Source of the DNA: Anodontia alba
Taxonomy: Eukaryota; Mollusca; Bivalvia; Lucinida; Lucinidae
Length of the DNA: 64,000 nucleotides
NCBI GenBank assembly: GCA_964016985.1
Contig: OZ024821.1
Coordinates: forward strand, 85,347,035-85,411,034
Reading direction: 5' to 3'
This document shows positions 34,330-45,987 of the stretch, piece by piece. A program made the position numbers and the translations under genes. A model generated the notes under the pieces. The model was not told the DNA's origin, searched no databases, and saw only the letters and a program-made list of their open reading frames with translations. Position 1 is the first letter of the stretch. Each line of letters opens with the position of its first letter.

Positions 34330-35535
34330 CAAATGCTATTCATGCAGTTTGTAGCAATACTGGGGAAGTATGTCACTTAATATACTACTGTAAAAAGGTG
34401 GTTAGCAGAATTTAAGCATGGTAAAGAGAGCCTATAGGATGACCCCTGAGTGCCTCTTACTGTGTCAACTCTGGAAATAGTCACCAAAGTCCATGATATG
34501 GTTTGGTGACCATGATATGGTTATGGGTTACAGACAAGTTACAGAGAGATACATTACTAGTGCTGTAGGAATTTCTGGGGAAATTGTGCATACCATTTTC
34601 ACTGAAGATCTGAATATGCGAAAACTCTCAGCCCATTGGGTCCCCACACTTCTGACAATTGATCAGAAGCACACAAGACAGACTATGTCACATGCTAATC
34701 TGAACTTTTTGAGACAGATCCTGACAAGTTTCTTCTGAGATTTGAGACTAAGACATGGGTCCGAAATTTCACAGCCAAATCTGAATAACAGTCTAAACAA
34801 TGGAACCACCCTAGCTCACTCATCCACAGCTGGGAAGTTTATGGCCTCATTTTTTTTTTTGTTTTAATGCTGATGGTATTCTTATGGTGGATTATTTCCA
34901 AAAGGTATAGACTCTCAGTGGAATATACATGTATTATGCTTCACTTCTTAGCATAAGAGAAAGTATTAAGGTTTGTTGTTTCACCAAGACAATACTCCTA
35001 TTCACACATCTGTTATTGTTATGGCTGCCATCATTGATTGTAGCTTTAAATTGATTCAACATCCTGTACCTGCATGCCCGATTGGAGACCAGGAGGTCGC
35101 AGGTTCGACCCGCGCGGAGGCTAGCAACATTCTTTTTTGGAGATAGGTCGTGAATAATTTTCTACGGTCATTCTCTCCCTTTCGCTGATTCAAGAAGGGC
35201 AGGTCAGTTTCTGGCGAAAGAATGTGCACCCAGTAAACATGTTGTTAGGTAAACTGACAGCGCTCAACATGACTCCATTGGGTTGACTGGACCGTAAAAT
35301 CTCAACACAAACAAACAACCCTTACTCGCCTAATCTCGCTCCATCAGACTTTCATTTATTCCCATAGTTCAAAAAGGCCATTTGTGGTACCCATTTTCAG
35401 TTAGATGACATCATGCAGTGGAGAGCTTCCTGGACAGTCAAGAAAAAGACTCTTTAAAAGTGGCAGAGAGGCCCTATAACAACACTGGCAAAAGTATATA
35501 GACATGGAGGGGGATAATGTTGAAAAAATAATACA
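34330..35535 (+). pseudogene. Second mariner-like transposase, heavily decayed and interrupted by a SINE
   Basis: Recognisable pieces in changing frames are a WLAEFKHGKESL-like helix-turn-helix end near 34400, RKLSAHWVPTLLT near 34620, a Trp-rich DDE-region relic near 34740-34930, HQDNTPIHTS-like text near 34985, and YSPNLAPSDFHLFP near 35330. The tail near 35500 resembles the C-terminus of the 4.5-kb mariner. Stops and frameshifts are numerous. The stretch about 35071-35322 is a SINE inserted between FKLIQHP and the YSPNLAPSD block. Flanking terminal repeats were not identified. Confidence 0.8.
35071..35322 (+). mobile_element. tRNA-derived SINE, copy inside the decayed mariner
   Basis: It starts at GATTGGAGACCAGGAGGTCG, has a better box B (GGTTCGACCC), and ends in CTCAACACAAACAAAC. 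It carries a short deletion around GTGCACCCAGTAAAC relative to other copies. It splits the mariner frame between the FKLIQHP and YSPNLAPSD codons, so it is younger than that mariner. The exact target duplication is unclear. Confidence 0.85.
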
Positions 35536-35554
35536 ATATGTCTCCTGAAAATCA

Positions 35555-35799
35555 AGGCCCATTTGTTCAAAGCGTCGTTAGCTTAACAAGCTCGTTAAGG
35601 GTCATTTCGTTAACTGTTTTAGCGAATTCAATATACAATAATCTGACATTTTTTGCTGAAAAAATGTGAGTAGCTTTCGCACTGCAAAAGCTACTCACAT
35701 TTTTTTCAGCAAAAAATTTCAGTATATTTGCGTATCATTCGATGTAAATTTTAACGAATTGTTAACTAACGACATTGTTAGCTTTGAACAACTGGGCCC
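35555..35799 (+). mobile_element. GGGCCC-ended hairpin MITE, copy 2
   Basis: Same ends and central hairpin as copy 1; the left terminus is AGGCCCATTTGTTCAAAGC. It is in the opposite orientation to copy 1, judging by the asymmetric AACGAGCTCGTTAAG segment. Confidence 0.9.
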
Positions 35800-35883
35800 A
35801 AATCTTTACATGTGAAGTTCACAATTTTTCAGTCAGTCCTTGTATGTTTAAGACATTGTAAAATTGTCTAAAACACTGCAGCA

Positions 35884-36397
35884 AAAGGTAATACATGTGT
35901 AGATGAAAAACTAGCAACTAAAAAAGCAATTTGGAAAGCAATGGATGAAGATGCTCTAAAAGATTTTCTTAAATTCTCTGACGATGAACTTCATGACATA
36001 AGTCTTGGCATCTGTGAGATAAAACAGGCTAAGTCAAACACAATTGAACGTATGCCTATGGCAAATACGAGATTGGGTTAATCCACAAAGAAGACATTGG
36101 CTTGATACCCATAAGGATATATTTCGTCATAAGTCATCCAAGACATACTTTTTATGGATTTCTTATACTGCTGGTGAGGTGTTCAGAACATTACTGGATG
36201 GTATTCTTTGTAAATCTGGTGCTAGGAACGGTTGACTGCTGTGCCCATATAGCATCAGTACTTTAGTATCTCGGGTGTCAGCGCCACAGTTTAGATGCAT
36301 TAGCTGCAGATTCTGTTCAGAGAGAGTATTTTCTTAATGCTGCTGACCAGGACTGAGACGCAGGAGATGATGACGACGAGAGTCTAGAATAATACTT
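35884..36397 (+). pseudogene. Relic of a multicopy, transposon-type gene with a CC-H-type putative zinc-binding block
   Basis: The frame from about 35910 reads ATKKAIWKAMDEDALKDFL, then DDELHDISLGI, and stops at a TAA near 36081. A shifted frame continues through HKDIFRHKSSKTYFLWISY and a GTVDCCAHIASVL stretch, then an acidic DAGDDDDESLE tail near 36380. I recognise this arrangement (a 'YQ..LAKSYT' helix, 'RH.S.KTY..WI.Y', 'VGCCAHIASVLWYLG') from repetitive uncharacterised invertebrate proteins. That recognition is from memory and not certain. It lies between two copies of the GGGCCC-ended MITE. Confidence 0.55.
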
Positions 36398-36545
36398 TCT
36401 GATAGGAGACCTTCAACCTATAATATTTCTAAACGATTTTAAATGTTTTTTGTAATGTTAAAATATGTTTATGTAAATAATGCTGTCTCTTGTTTTAATC
36501 AGTAGCATTTTTGAAAAATTCTTTTAATTCCTAGTTAGCTAACCA

Positions 36546-36787
36546 GGGCCCAGTTGTTCGAAGCTAACGATGTCGTTAGTTAACGAGTCGTTAAAATTTA
36601 AATTGAGTGATACGCAAATATGCTGAAATTTTTTGCTGAAAAAATGTGAGTAGTTTTTGCAGTGCAAAAGCTACTCACATTTTTTCAGCAAAAAATATCA
36701 GAATATTGTGTATTGAATCTGCTAAAACAGAAAACGAAATTACCCTTAAAGAGCTCGTTAAGCTTACGACACTGAACAACCGGGCCC
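36546..36787 (+). mobile_element. GGGCCC-ended hairpin MITE, copy 3
   Basis: GGGCCCAGTTGTTCGAAGC at left, AACAACCGGGCCC at right, full central hairpin. It abuts the truncated head (GGAGCTTTGCTCC) of the AAGATGGC array element, so it probably inserted there. Confidence 0.9.
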
Positions 36788-39446
36788 TGGAGCTTTGCTC
36801 CAGATCAGCTTATACCATGGCCTATTGTCTGTCATCTGTCCATCCATCATTAGCTTTTCACATTTTTGACATTTCCTCCAGAACCATAAGTTGGATTGAG
36901 CTGAAACTTACTTGGAGGCATTGTGGCAACATGGAGGCAGAATTGCCGTGGCAGCCATCTTGAAATTCTTCAAATGACACCTCCTCCCAAACCGTAAGTC
37001 AGATTGAGCTGAAACTTGATGGGAGGCATCACAGCTACACAGAGATTCAGAATTGCTAAAATCAGTCCGTTCCGATATCCAAGCAGCCATCTTGAAATTC
37101 TTCAAACAACATATCCTCCCAAACAGTAAGGCGGATTGAGCCAAAACTTAAAGGGAGGCATCACAGTGACACAGAGATTCAGAATTGCTAAAATAGTTCC
37201 GTTCCAATATCCAAAATGGCCATCAGAGCGGCCATCCTGAAATTCTTCAGACATCTGCAAACCCTGTCAGATTGAGCCTAAACTTTATGGGAAGCATCAG
37301 AGTGACATAGAGATTCAGATTAGCTAAAATTGTTCTGTTCTGACATCCAAGATGGCCACCATTGCGGCCATCTTGAAATCCTTCAAACGACATCTCCTCC
37401 CAAACCGTGAGTGGGATTGAGCTTAAACTTGATGGGAAGCATCACAGTGACAGAGATTCAAAATTGCTAGAATCATTCCGTTCCCATATCTAGGGTGGCC
37501 GCCACAGGGGCCATCTTGAAATTCTTCAAACGTCATCTCCTCCCAAATAATAATTCAGATTGAGCCAAGGCATTGGAGCGTTAAAGTGATTCAGAAATGC
37601 TAAAATTGTTTCGTCCTATATCCAAGATGGCTGCCATAATGTCCATCTTGAAATTCTTCAAACGACATCTCCTCCAAAACCACAGGTCGTTTTGAGACAA
37701 AATTTGATGGGAGGCATTGGAGCACATAGAGATTCAGAATTATTAAAATTGTTCTGTTCAGATATCCAAGATGGCCACCATATATGGAGGTCATCTTGAA
37801 ATTCTTCAAACGACATCTCCCAAACAGTAAATTGCATTGAGCAGAAACTTGATGGGAAGCATCGAAGCGACATAGAGATTCAGAATTGCTTAAATCATTC
37901 AGTTTGGCTGTGGCCATCTTGAAATCACATCTGCTCACGAATCCTAAGTCAGGTTGAGCCGGAACCTGGTGGAAGGCATTGGAGTAACATGGAGATTTAG
38001 AATTGTTGAAATCATTCCATTCTGATATCCAAGATGACTACCATGTCAGCCGTCTTGAAAATCTTCAAACAACATCTCCTCCCAAACTGTAAGTTGGATT
38101 GAGCTGAAACTTGATGGGAGGCATCAGAGCAACACAGAGATTCAGAATTGCTTAAATCGCTTGTTCTGATATCCAAGATGGCCCCCATGGTGGCCATCTT
38201 GAAAATCTTCAAACCATGTCTGCTCCCGAAAGGTAAGTCGGATTGAACCCAACCTTGGAAGCATTGGGGTGACATAGATGATTTAGAATTGCTAAATTGG
38301 TTCCATTCCAATATCCAAGATGGTGGCCAGCTTGAAAATCTTGAAACAACATCTGCTCTGGAATCGTAAGTCAGATTAAGCTGAAACTTGGTGGGAGGCA
38401 TTGGGGAGATTCAGAACTGCTAAATTTATTCCATTCTGACATCCAAGTTGGCGGCCATGGGGGTCATCTTGAAATTCTTCAAAAGACATCTCCTCCCGTA
38501 CCGTAATGAGGATTAAACCCAAACTTGTTGGGAGGTATTGGAGTGACATAGAGATTCAGAATTGCTAAAATAGTTCTGGTCTGATATCTGAGATGGCCCC
38601 CAAGGTGGCCATCTTGAAAATCTTCAAACCTCATCTGCTCCCAAATGGTAAGTCAGATTGAGCCAAAACTTGGTGGGAGGCATTGGGGTGACATGGAGAT
38701 TCAGAATTGCTAAAAACGTTTTGTTACAATATCCAAGATGGCCACCACAGCAACCATCTTGAAGATCTTCCATTGTTAGCTCACCTGGAGCTTTGCATAA
38801 GGTCAACTTATGCCATGGTCTGTTGACCATGGTGCGTCCCTCGTCCGTATGTCCGTCAGTAACTTTTCACATTTTCGACATCTCCATCAAAATCGTATCC
38901 ATGATGGCCACCATGGCGGCCATCTTGAAAGTCTTCAATTGTTATCTGCTCCCGAACAGTAAATCAGAGCGGAAACTTGGTGGAAGGCATCGGGGCAGCA
39001 TGGGGTTTTAGAATTGCTAAAATGTTTCCATTCTGACATCCAAGATGGTCACCATGGCAGCCATTTTGAAAACCTTGGTCCATCTGGGTGTTATGGAAAC
39101 TCAGAATTGCTAAAATTGTTTGCTAAAATTGTTCTGTTCCAATGTCCAAGATGGCCGCCATCTTGAAATTCTTCAAACTACATCTCCTCCCAAAAATTAA
39201 GGTTGAGCAGAAACTTGGTAGGAGGCATCAGGGTGACATGGAGATTCAGAATTGCTAAATCGTTCAGTTCCAGTATCCAAGATGCTGGCCATGGTGGCAA
39301 TTTTGAAACTCTTCAAACAACATCAGGTTCTGAATTGCTAAAGGCAATCTGATCTGATAGCTGAGATGGCCACCATTGCACAATGTAACATATCGTGATC
39401 GGCCTAATCCAGGTGAGCAGCTTCTGGCCTATTTAGGCTTCTAGTT
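36788..39446 (+). mobile_element. Array element(s) with AGCTCACCTGGAGC head and AAGATGGC-rich units
   Basis: Two heads (36788, partly replaced by a MITE, and 38778, AGCTCACCTGGAGCTTTGC) precede about 16 degenerate units of about 145 bp. Each contains a TCCAAGATGGCCnCCAT-like motif, GGCCATCTTGAAATTCTTCA, CTCCTCCCAAACCGTAAG and ACATAGAGATTCAGAATTGC. The tail near 39405-39446 (CCAGGTGAGC...GGCTTCTAGTT) resembles the family terminus. No genuine coding sequence is present. Confidence 0.8.
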
Positions 39447-40184
39447 CCTAAGTGCTGTTTTCTTTTAATCTAATGTTTCATTCTCTTATTTATGGATATA
39501 TTCATTGTCTTGGATAGCCGTACCTTTGTTTGGTGACACTTTAATGATGATATGCCTATTTGGCAGAATATTCCACAATGTCGCGAACAAAAACTTTGCC
39601 ATAAATATATCACATACATTACAATTACATTCTTGAATCTTTATGCTTTACCTTTTATAAAAATGTTGTTTGAAAAAGATATTATATGCGATGGGAAGGT
39701 CAAGGTCAAATATGAATTATTATCTATTTATGTATTCTTTGAATAAAAGAAATATTTACGAGCACCCATACCTTCCAAATGTGTGACGGTGTACCCGCCC
39801 ATGTAAATATGTGACATGTCATCTGTTCTATTTGCTTAATCTGAACCATAAACAAAAACGGTAATAAAACATAATTTTGCAATATGTAACTTCATCTATA
39901 TTTTAACACCTAGTTAAAGTTTTCCTATAGAAAATTATCTGATTTTGTCACATGATAAAGCAGGCATGGATCTCAACAAGAGCATGTTTTAATCACATCA
40001 GAAGTATGTTTAGCTATTGCTTTTTATCTAATATGTCAACTAAGGTCAAAAAACCTCTATAAACATCCTCTTGCAATAAACCAGAAGTCATGTGACTCTA
40101 TATGTCATCCTTAAATTCATATTTTGCTCATGTAAACTGGCAAAGTTCAAGCTACCTTACACATGAATTTCACCCAAATCCATC

Positions 40185-40575
40185 GTGGGCACAAAAATGG
40201 CAAAATGCAACTCGTCCTTGATTCTGCAAGAGTTATCTTCTCGCGCACCTGTGCTGTATACATGTATAAATCATGATATTGTTAAACACTCTTCAGAAAT
40301 TACTTGGCCAGTTTCCACCAAATTTTATGTTGATCCTACTGTTGAAACGGGATTGAGAGTTTGTTCAAATGGTCATGCTTCATCGACTGTCATGCCCATA
40401 TATGGAAAAAAAAATAATAAAAAACACATTCTTCTTCTTCAAAACCAGGAACTGCTCAAATGATTATCCTTTTGTTAGTTGCAATGACAGGATTGAAAAA
40501 ATGTTGCATAATATCTGCACATCTGCAGTGACTATTTCACTCGGGTGAACCAGCCATGGCCCATGAGATGTTTTC
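40185..40575 (+). repeat. 3' fragment of an array element like that at 875-1846
   Basis: The 40390-40450 stretch (CATATATGGAAAAA...CTTCTTCAAAACCAGGAAC) resembles units of the first element. The end (CTCGGGTGAACCAGCCATGG) resembles its CTCAGGTGAGCAAACCGTGG terminus. The 5' end is missing. Confidence 0.55.
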
Positions 40576-41360
40576 CATCTTTATTCCATGTATAAAATTT
40601 CAAGATCCTGTCTCTTACCATTCTTGATGGTATGTTAAGTGTGATGAAAGCACAGATGAATGACCCAAAAGCAATATCCCCCTTCAACTTCTTTGAAGCT
40701 GGGGCATAAAAAATCCCTTTTACTGCCTGTTAATGTGTCTCAAAACTGCTGGATGAGTGGCAAACAGCATAGACCCTGATCAGATGCCACAGAATGCCAC
40801 ATTCTGTGGCATCTGATCTGCGTATACACTGTTTGCTCAGAGGTAATTCTTTGGAGACATAGGGTTAATAGGGTAACTTTAATCAAGCAGTCCCTGTTAT
40901 TGCAGGAAACCAGCTTCACCCCATACTCCATGTCCGTGAGATGATAACTGGTCAAACTGGGCATGGAAAAAGACTCACAATTCCAACACTGAATTCACAT
41001 TTAATAGCTGCCATTTTTATTCAGTCATTTAAATAAAATATTTTTTCCATAATTTTTATCCTAAATATTTGGATACACTGTTTGCAATTCATCGTTATGT
41101 CATAAAAAAAAGTTAAACTTCTTCAAACAACTTTAACCCTTTCTGCAGAACAAAACAGATACCTATACAAACAGGTATACACATGTATAAAATTGTGATA
41201 TTGTTAAACAACTCTTCAGAATTTAACAAATTCTGAAGAGTTGTCTAACAAATTCTGTAGACAGAGATGAAGAGATGAGATGACTCATAATGACCTGTCT
41301 CATAAATGTCTACACGGTTTGACAATCTTTTGTTTTACACCTCTCTATTCAGTAACTTTG

Positions 41361-41587
41361 TTAACCCATTGTAGACTGAATGAACTCTCCCACACTATAT
41401 ATTGGAAGATTCTAATTTCCATTTTAGGTATGTCAGGCTATGTGATTTAGGTATTTCTAGAGAAAAATGGTTGAACTACTTGCAAACAGCAGAGACCCTG
41501 ATCAGATGCCGCATTCTGCAGTGTCTGATCTGGGTATACACTGTTTGTCAATTACCCGTTAAGGGGTCTCCAGACTACAATGGGTTA
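41361..41587 (+). mobile_element. TAACCCA-ended hairpin element, copy 3
   Basis: Close match to copy 2 along its whole length, with a fuller core (GCAAACAGCAGAGACCCTGA to TCTGATCTGGGTATACAC). Confidence 0.88.
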
Positions 41588-41602
41588 AAGGGTTAAAATA
41601 TG

Positions 41603-41828
41603 AGCTGGGGCACAGCATTTCCAGCAAGATTATATATGCGTCCAGTGAATACTCAGATCAGCATGAGCATATGCTCCTGCTGATCAGAGTCTTCACTGTC
41701 CACCTGAACATGCTTTGGATCCTTGGTTACCCACAGGGTGCCTTTTAAAGACTGTAAGGATGTGCAAGCTGATCTGAGTCATTGCTGGGTGCACATGCAA
41801 TGTAGGAAATACTGTGCCCTGTCTCATA
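41603..41828 (+). mobile_element. GATCTGAGTCTTTG foldback element, copy 3
   Basis: Outer TATGAGCTGGGGCACAGCAT and GTGCCCTGTCTCATAT; inner ACTCAGATCAGC and GCTGATCTGAGTCATTGCTG. Confidence 0.75.
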
Positions 41829-41830
41829 TC

Positions 41831-42040
41831 TTAACCCTTGTCCTGCTGAATAAATTAAGATGCCACACCCACTTCTAATTTTCAGCCAGTCAGATTACTT
41901 GATCCAGATTGTTGATATAAATTCACATAATTGCAAACAGTGCAGATCCAGATCAGATGGTTTCTTCAGAAGCCAACTGATCTGGATCTACACTGTTTGC
42001 AAAGGCAGGGTATATCCAGGTTCAGCAGGACTAGGGTTAA
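41831..42040 (+). mobile_element. CCTGCTGAA foldback element, copy 3
   Basis: TTAACCCTTGTCCTGCTGAA at left and CAGCAGGACTAGGGTTAA at right; central GATCCAGATCAG hairpin. Opposite orientation to copies 1, 2 and 4. Confidence 0.87.
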
Positions 42041-42374
42041 GGAGTTATGGTGTCCAAATATTTAGGTTAATATTATGGTACAACCATACCAAAAACACTG
42101 CAGAATCACATTCAGCAGCCCAGTTAAGTGCGGTGTCAATCTAAATCGACCACAACAAGAAAAAATGTACCTGATGATGTGCCCACCAAGACTCAGATAG
42201 TGGGTCCATCCACCCAGTCTGATCACTCTGAAGAAGCCTTGGACCATTGGCAATCCACAGTGGCCAGAGAAGATTGATCAGATGCAACAGATACACAGGC
42301 TGAACTGACTCTTTACTGAACAAACATGTCATAGGGTCATGTTCTTATGTTGCAGCTCGACTAATTTTCCTGTT

Positions 42375-42640
42375 TTTGCATCATCACGAAAACATGCCTA
42401 TATAATTTTGACCACCTTAAAACCCATTTTATATAGTTAAACCGGGGTTTACAAGGAAATACATTAGTTTTCTTATTTCTGTTCATTGTGGATACTCATT
42501 AGAACTGCCTCGCATTAGAACTGCCTCACTGAGGCAGTTCTAATGAAAACACACAATCTATGTTTTTGAGCAGAAATCTGAAAAATATCAGCAGAAATCT
42601 GAAAAATATCAGAATTTTTCATCTGAAAATTTTCATTTTT
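42375..42640 (+). repeat. GTGGGTACTCATT-related hairpin element
   Basis: Palindrome around CTGCCTCACTGAGGCAG with TTCTAATGA and TGTGGATACTCATTAGAAC arms. Flanks CCTATATAATTTTGACC and GAGCAGAAATCTGAAAAATA are shared with the copy at 46066-46340. Confidence 0.75.
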
Positions 42641-42899
42641 TGGTGGTGAAATTTTCAATATATTTGAAAAGGTATGTTTTTATAATGTGTAACAAATATT
42701 TAAAAGCCAATTCATCTTTTTTTTTTTTTTTTTTAATTTTTAGATTTTGAATTGCCATATTGTGCACCCATTACATGTTTTTTTAGAGGAATTTTAAAAA
42801 GTATCTGTCAAAATGCATTTTGCATTTCATTACATGAGAATAGCATCAAAATGCATACAGTTAATGCCATAAAGTATTGTTTTGGACCTAAATGGCAAT

Positions 42900-43560
42900 T
42901 ACTGCAAGCAATATATTGAGACACTTATTTATTCAGCTTTGATTCCAAATCTATGTCTTCAACTGAATAACAGAAGTGGGATAAACCTGGTTAGTTTGTT
43001 TAAAAAGAGTTACTGTCCTTTTGACATCACTCAGAAAGACATGTTTTGCTTGGCATTTTATTTTAAATGAAAATATTTTGTTCTGATTGACCATATCTTA
43101 TCAGAAACCATCTGTTGTTTCTGTTTCTGTGTTTTGTTATCAAATATGTACCCTGAACTTAAATTTACGGCCGCAAATTGGTCTGACCTACGCAATTTCT
43201 ATAGTAAAGTGATTTTTGTGGAATTTTTGTCTAAGAAAATTTTTTTTTTTTCTTTTCTTGCTGAATTTGAATTATTTTTCACAACTATACTGTGAAAATT
43301 TCAGAAAAATGGAACAAGCGGAACTTGTTGAAAATCTGCCTCCAAGTTACCTACCCTAGAGATTTCTGCATAATTTGCATTCATTTTTACTGCAGGAAAA
43401 AGTGAAAATATTTGATTTTTTAAAACCCAATGACTAGAATAAAACTTTTTGTGTATAGGTAGTAATGACAAATGGTTTTGCATTAAATTATGACAAAAGT
43501 TTGAAAATTTACTTTTTCTGTGTAAAGCGCTAAGCTAAAAACAACTTTCTGAAAGCATCG
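42900..43560 (+). repeat. Dispersed ~600-bp AT-rich repeat, copy 1
   Basis: Shares GACATCACT(C/T)(A/G)GAAAGA, TTTTGTTCTGATTGA, ATTGGTCTGA, ATGCAATTTCTAT-like, AACTTGTTGAAAA and CTTTCTGAAAGC in the same order with 62860-63440. A reverse-complement relative lies at about 24700-25400. Confidence 0.75.
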
Positions 43561-43855
43561 AAAGCACAGTAAATACAACTTTTGTCTCTCAAACTAATGC
43601 TTTAATTTAATAAATAACAAATTTCAGTAGACTATTCATCTAATAATCTTGAAACATACAAAAATAACAGTTAAATTCTACAGTAGCTTTCATTATACTA
43701 ATTATCATTTACAGCAATGAGTAAACAGAATTTTCATTGTACTGGAAAGGCAAGGATGCTTGTAGTTGCACGGACCTTTTGGGTCTTACTCTTGCACCAA
43801 ATGCTGTTCTTATAGTAGTACCCTAACTAAACTTGGGATCACCATTAAAAAATAT

Positions 43856-44075
43856 GGGCCCAGTTGTTCAAAGCGTCGTTAGCTTAACGAGCTCATTAAG
43901 GGTATTTTCGTTAACTGTTTTAGCGGCTTCAATATGCAATATTCTGATATTTTTTGCTGAAAAAATGTGAGTAGCTTTTGCACTGCATATTTTTTCAGCA
44001 TATTTGTGTATCACTCGATTTAAATTTTAACGAATCGTTAACTAACGACGTCGTTAGCTTTGAACAACTGGGCCC
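43856..44075 (+). mobile_element. GGGCCC-ended hairpin MITE, copy 4 (hairpin arm deleted)
   Basis: Both ends are intact, but the right arm of the central hairpin is largely missing (TTTGCACTGCATATTTTTTC). This copy can no longer form the long stem. Copy 5 lies 86 bp away. Confidence 0.9.
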
Positions 44076-44161
44076 TGGTGTTTAACTCAAAAAACAAATT
44101 CATTTTAATTTTGGATTAGGCAAGTTTTATTTTTTGAATACAACAACTTAGCTAAATTACA

Positions 44162-44405
44162 GGGCCCAGTTGTTCAAAGCTAACGACGTCGTTAGTTAAC
44201 GATACGTTAAAATTTAAATCGAGTGATACGCGAATATGCTGAATTTTTTTGCTGAAAAAATGTGAGTAGCTTTTGCAGTGCAAAAGCTACTCACATTTTT
44301 TCAGCAAAAAATATCAGAATATTGTATATTGAATCCGCTAAAACAGTTAACGAAATGACCCTTAACGAGCTCGTTAAGCTAACGACGCTTTGAACAACTG
44401 GGCCC
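44162..44405 (+). mobile_element. GGGCCC-ended hairpin MITE, copy 5
   Basis: Intact ends and full hairpin. It is nearly identical in layout and length (244 bp) to copy 1, and the asymmetric segment puts it in the same orientation. Confidence 0.92.
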
Positions 44406-45606
44406 AGATGATTCAAGTATTACTACTTTATAGATTAAGCAAGAATTTTTAATTTTTGAATATGACAACTTAGCTCAAATATGCATGATTCATTTTTTAC
44501 TGGTTTCTTACTGATCAAAATTCATACAAAGCTGTGTTTTTTTTTTTTGTTTTTTTTTTTTTGTTTTGTTTTTTTGTTTTTTTTAGTTTTGTAGACCAAT
44601 CGTAACACACTTATTTGTGAACTTCAAGAGGTGTAATTTATTATCAAGCAACACTTAAATGATATGTGGAGTAGCAGAAAACATTTACCGGTAATGGTAC
44701 TGGGATGATGAGCAAGGCATTATATGATGCATTATTTGACATAAGAGTTTATGAAATGTAATGTCTAATTTCCAGTGAAAACTAGAAAAAAAAATTAAAA
44801 TGGTATCTGCTGCTACATGAATTCCGAAGGTTCAACAAAATACTGTTGTTCATAGAAACCAGAGAATCTAATTTTTTCATTTCCAATAAATTTTTTATGT
44901 ATTTCAGTAACCATCATAAAGTGAAGTAAGCCATGCAAAAGGAAAACGGAAGGAGATGGAGTGGGGAGAGGGGTGATGCATTTGCACATAATTGAGCAGC
45001 AAAGACCCAGATCAGCTTACTTGCACTCTGACATGGATTTTCACTTGTGTACAACAACAAAAGATTCTGATAAACAGTGATGGCCCTGAGCTGACTCAAC
45101 AGATATGCAGGCTAATTGGGACCTTCACTATCAACATATGTCCCAGTGAATGACTTCACCACCAAGGAAGATCGCATTTACCTGGGAATATTTGCACCCT
45201 GCCCCCACCATCTTTTTCAAACGGATTATCCTGGGAACAGATATTTTCCTTTAAGAGTAGCTTCCTTTAAGAAAGTATCAATATACCAGGAAAGCAACTT
45301 CTTTCTTGCCAGAGTGGTCACCCTTTGGAAGGGGAGGTAAACATTTCTAGCATACAGTGCTCTCTCTCTCCCTCTCTGATGTGTAGCTAGTCACCTTCAG
45401 TTTTGTTACAATTGCTAGCACAAAATGGTATACATATTTTGTTTCATAAAATAAATTACTGATAAATTCATAAATGTTATGAAATAAGGTCATTTGTTGA
45501 GAACCACCAATGCTCCCTCAAGATACATATGTGCAGTTTTAGTCGGGTCAGCATACCAGGTTCTAATGTGTATTCAATAAGAAAAGAACTGGCCAGAATG
45601 CAGAAT
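44406..45606. other. No gene seen
   Basis: T-rich low complexity, then weak foldback-like sequence (GACCCAGATCAGCTTACTTG near 45005). No coding support. Confidence 0.5.
44528..44585 (+). repeat. T-rich low complexity
   Basis: Runs of T separated by single G, about 58 bp. Confidence 0.9.
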
Positions 45607-45868
45607 GGGTCATGTCAAGCTCTGTCAGTTTACCTAACCACACTTTTACTGGGCAGGCTTAATCTCTAAGTGGTTAACCAGTATTGAGCACATTCTTTCG
45701 CCAGAAATTGACAACTGCCCTTCTTGAATCAGCGGGAGGGAGAGAATGACTATAGAAAATATTTCATGATCAAATCTCCATGAAAGAATGTTGCCAATCC
45801 AAGGGGTCAAACCCACAACCTCCTGATCACCGGTCGGATGCACATCCAACTGAGCCAGCAAGGCCGGC
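45607..45868 (-). mobile_element. tRNA-derived SINE, near-complete, minus strand
   Basis: On the minus strand it starts GCCGGCCTTGCTGGCTCAGT, passes a box-B-like GGTTTGACCCC, and ends near TAGGTAAACTGACAGAGC, lacking the AACACAAACAAA tail. No flanking duplication was found, so the 3' end may have been lost. Confidence 0.85.
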
Positions 45869-45987
45869 AATGTCAAATGAACAACTGTCTTCTCGCATAT
45901 TCTGCTAAGGCTCACATCAAATATCAGGTCTTCACTGTTCACTTGCATAATCACTGGTAGATTGCTCTAGCAGATTACAAATACCCT

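Noticed and set aside
36646..36963. 105-codon open frame
   Set aside because: It begins inside MITE copy 3 and runs into the array element, so it is a chance fusion of two repeats.
38012..38401. 129-codon open frame on the minus strand (and neighbours at 36908, 37600, 38624)
   Set aside because: They are translations of the AAGATGGC array; the same MPPTKF/QVSAQS peptide recurs with the unit.
45646..45954. 102-codon open frame on the minus strand, and 32172-32384 on plus
   Set aside because: Both are translations of the tRNA-derived SINE.
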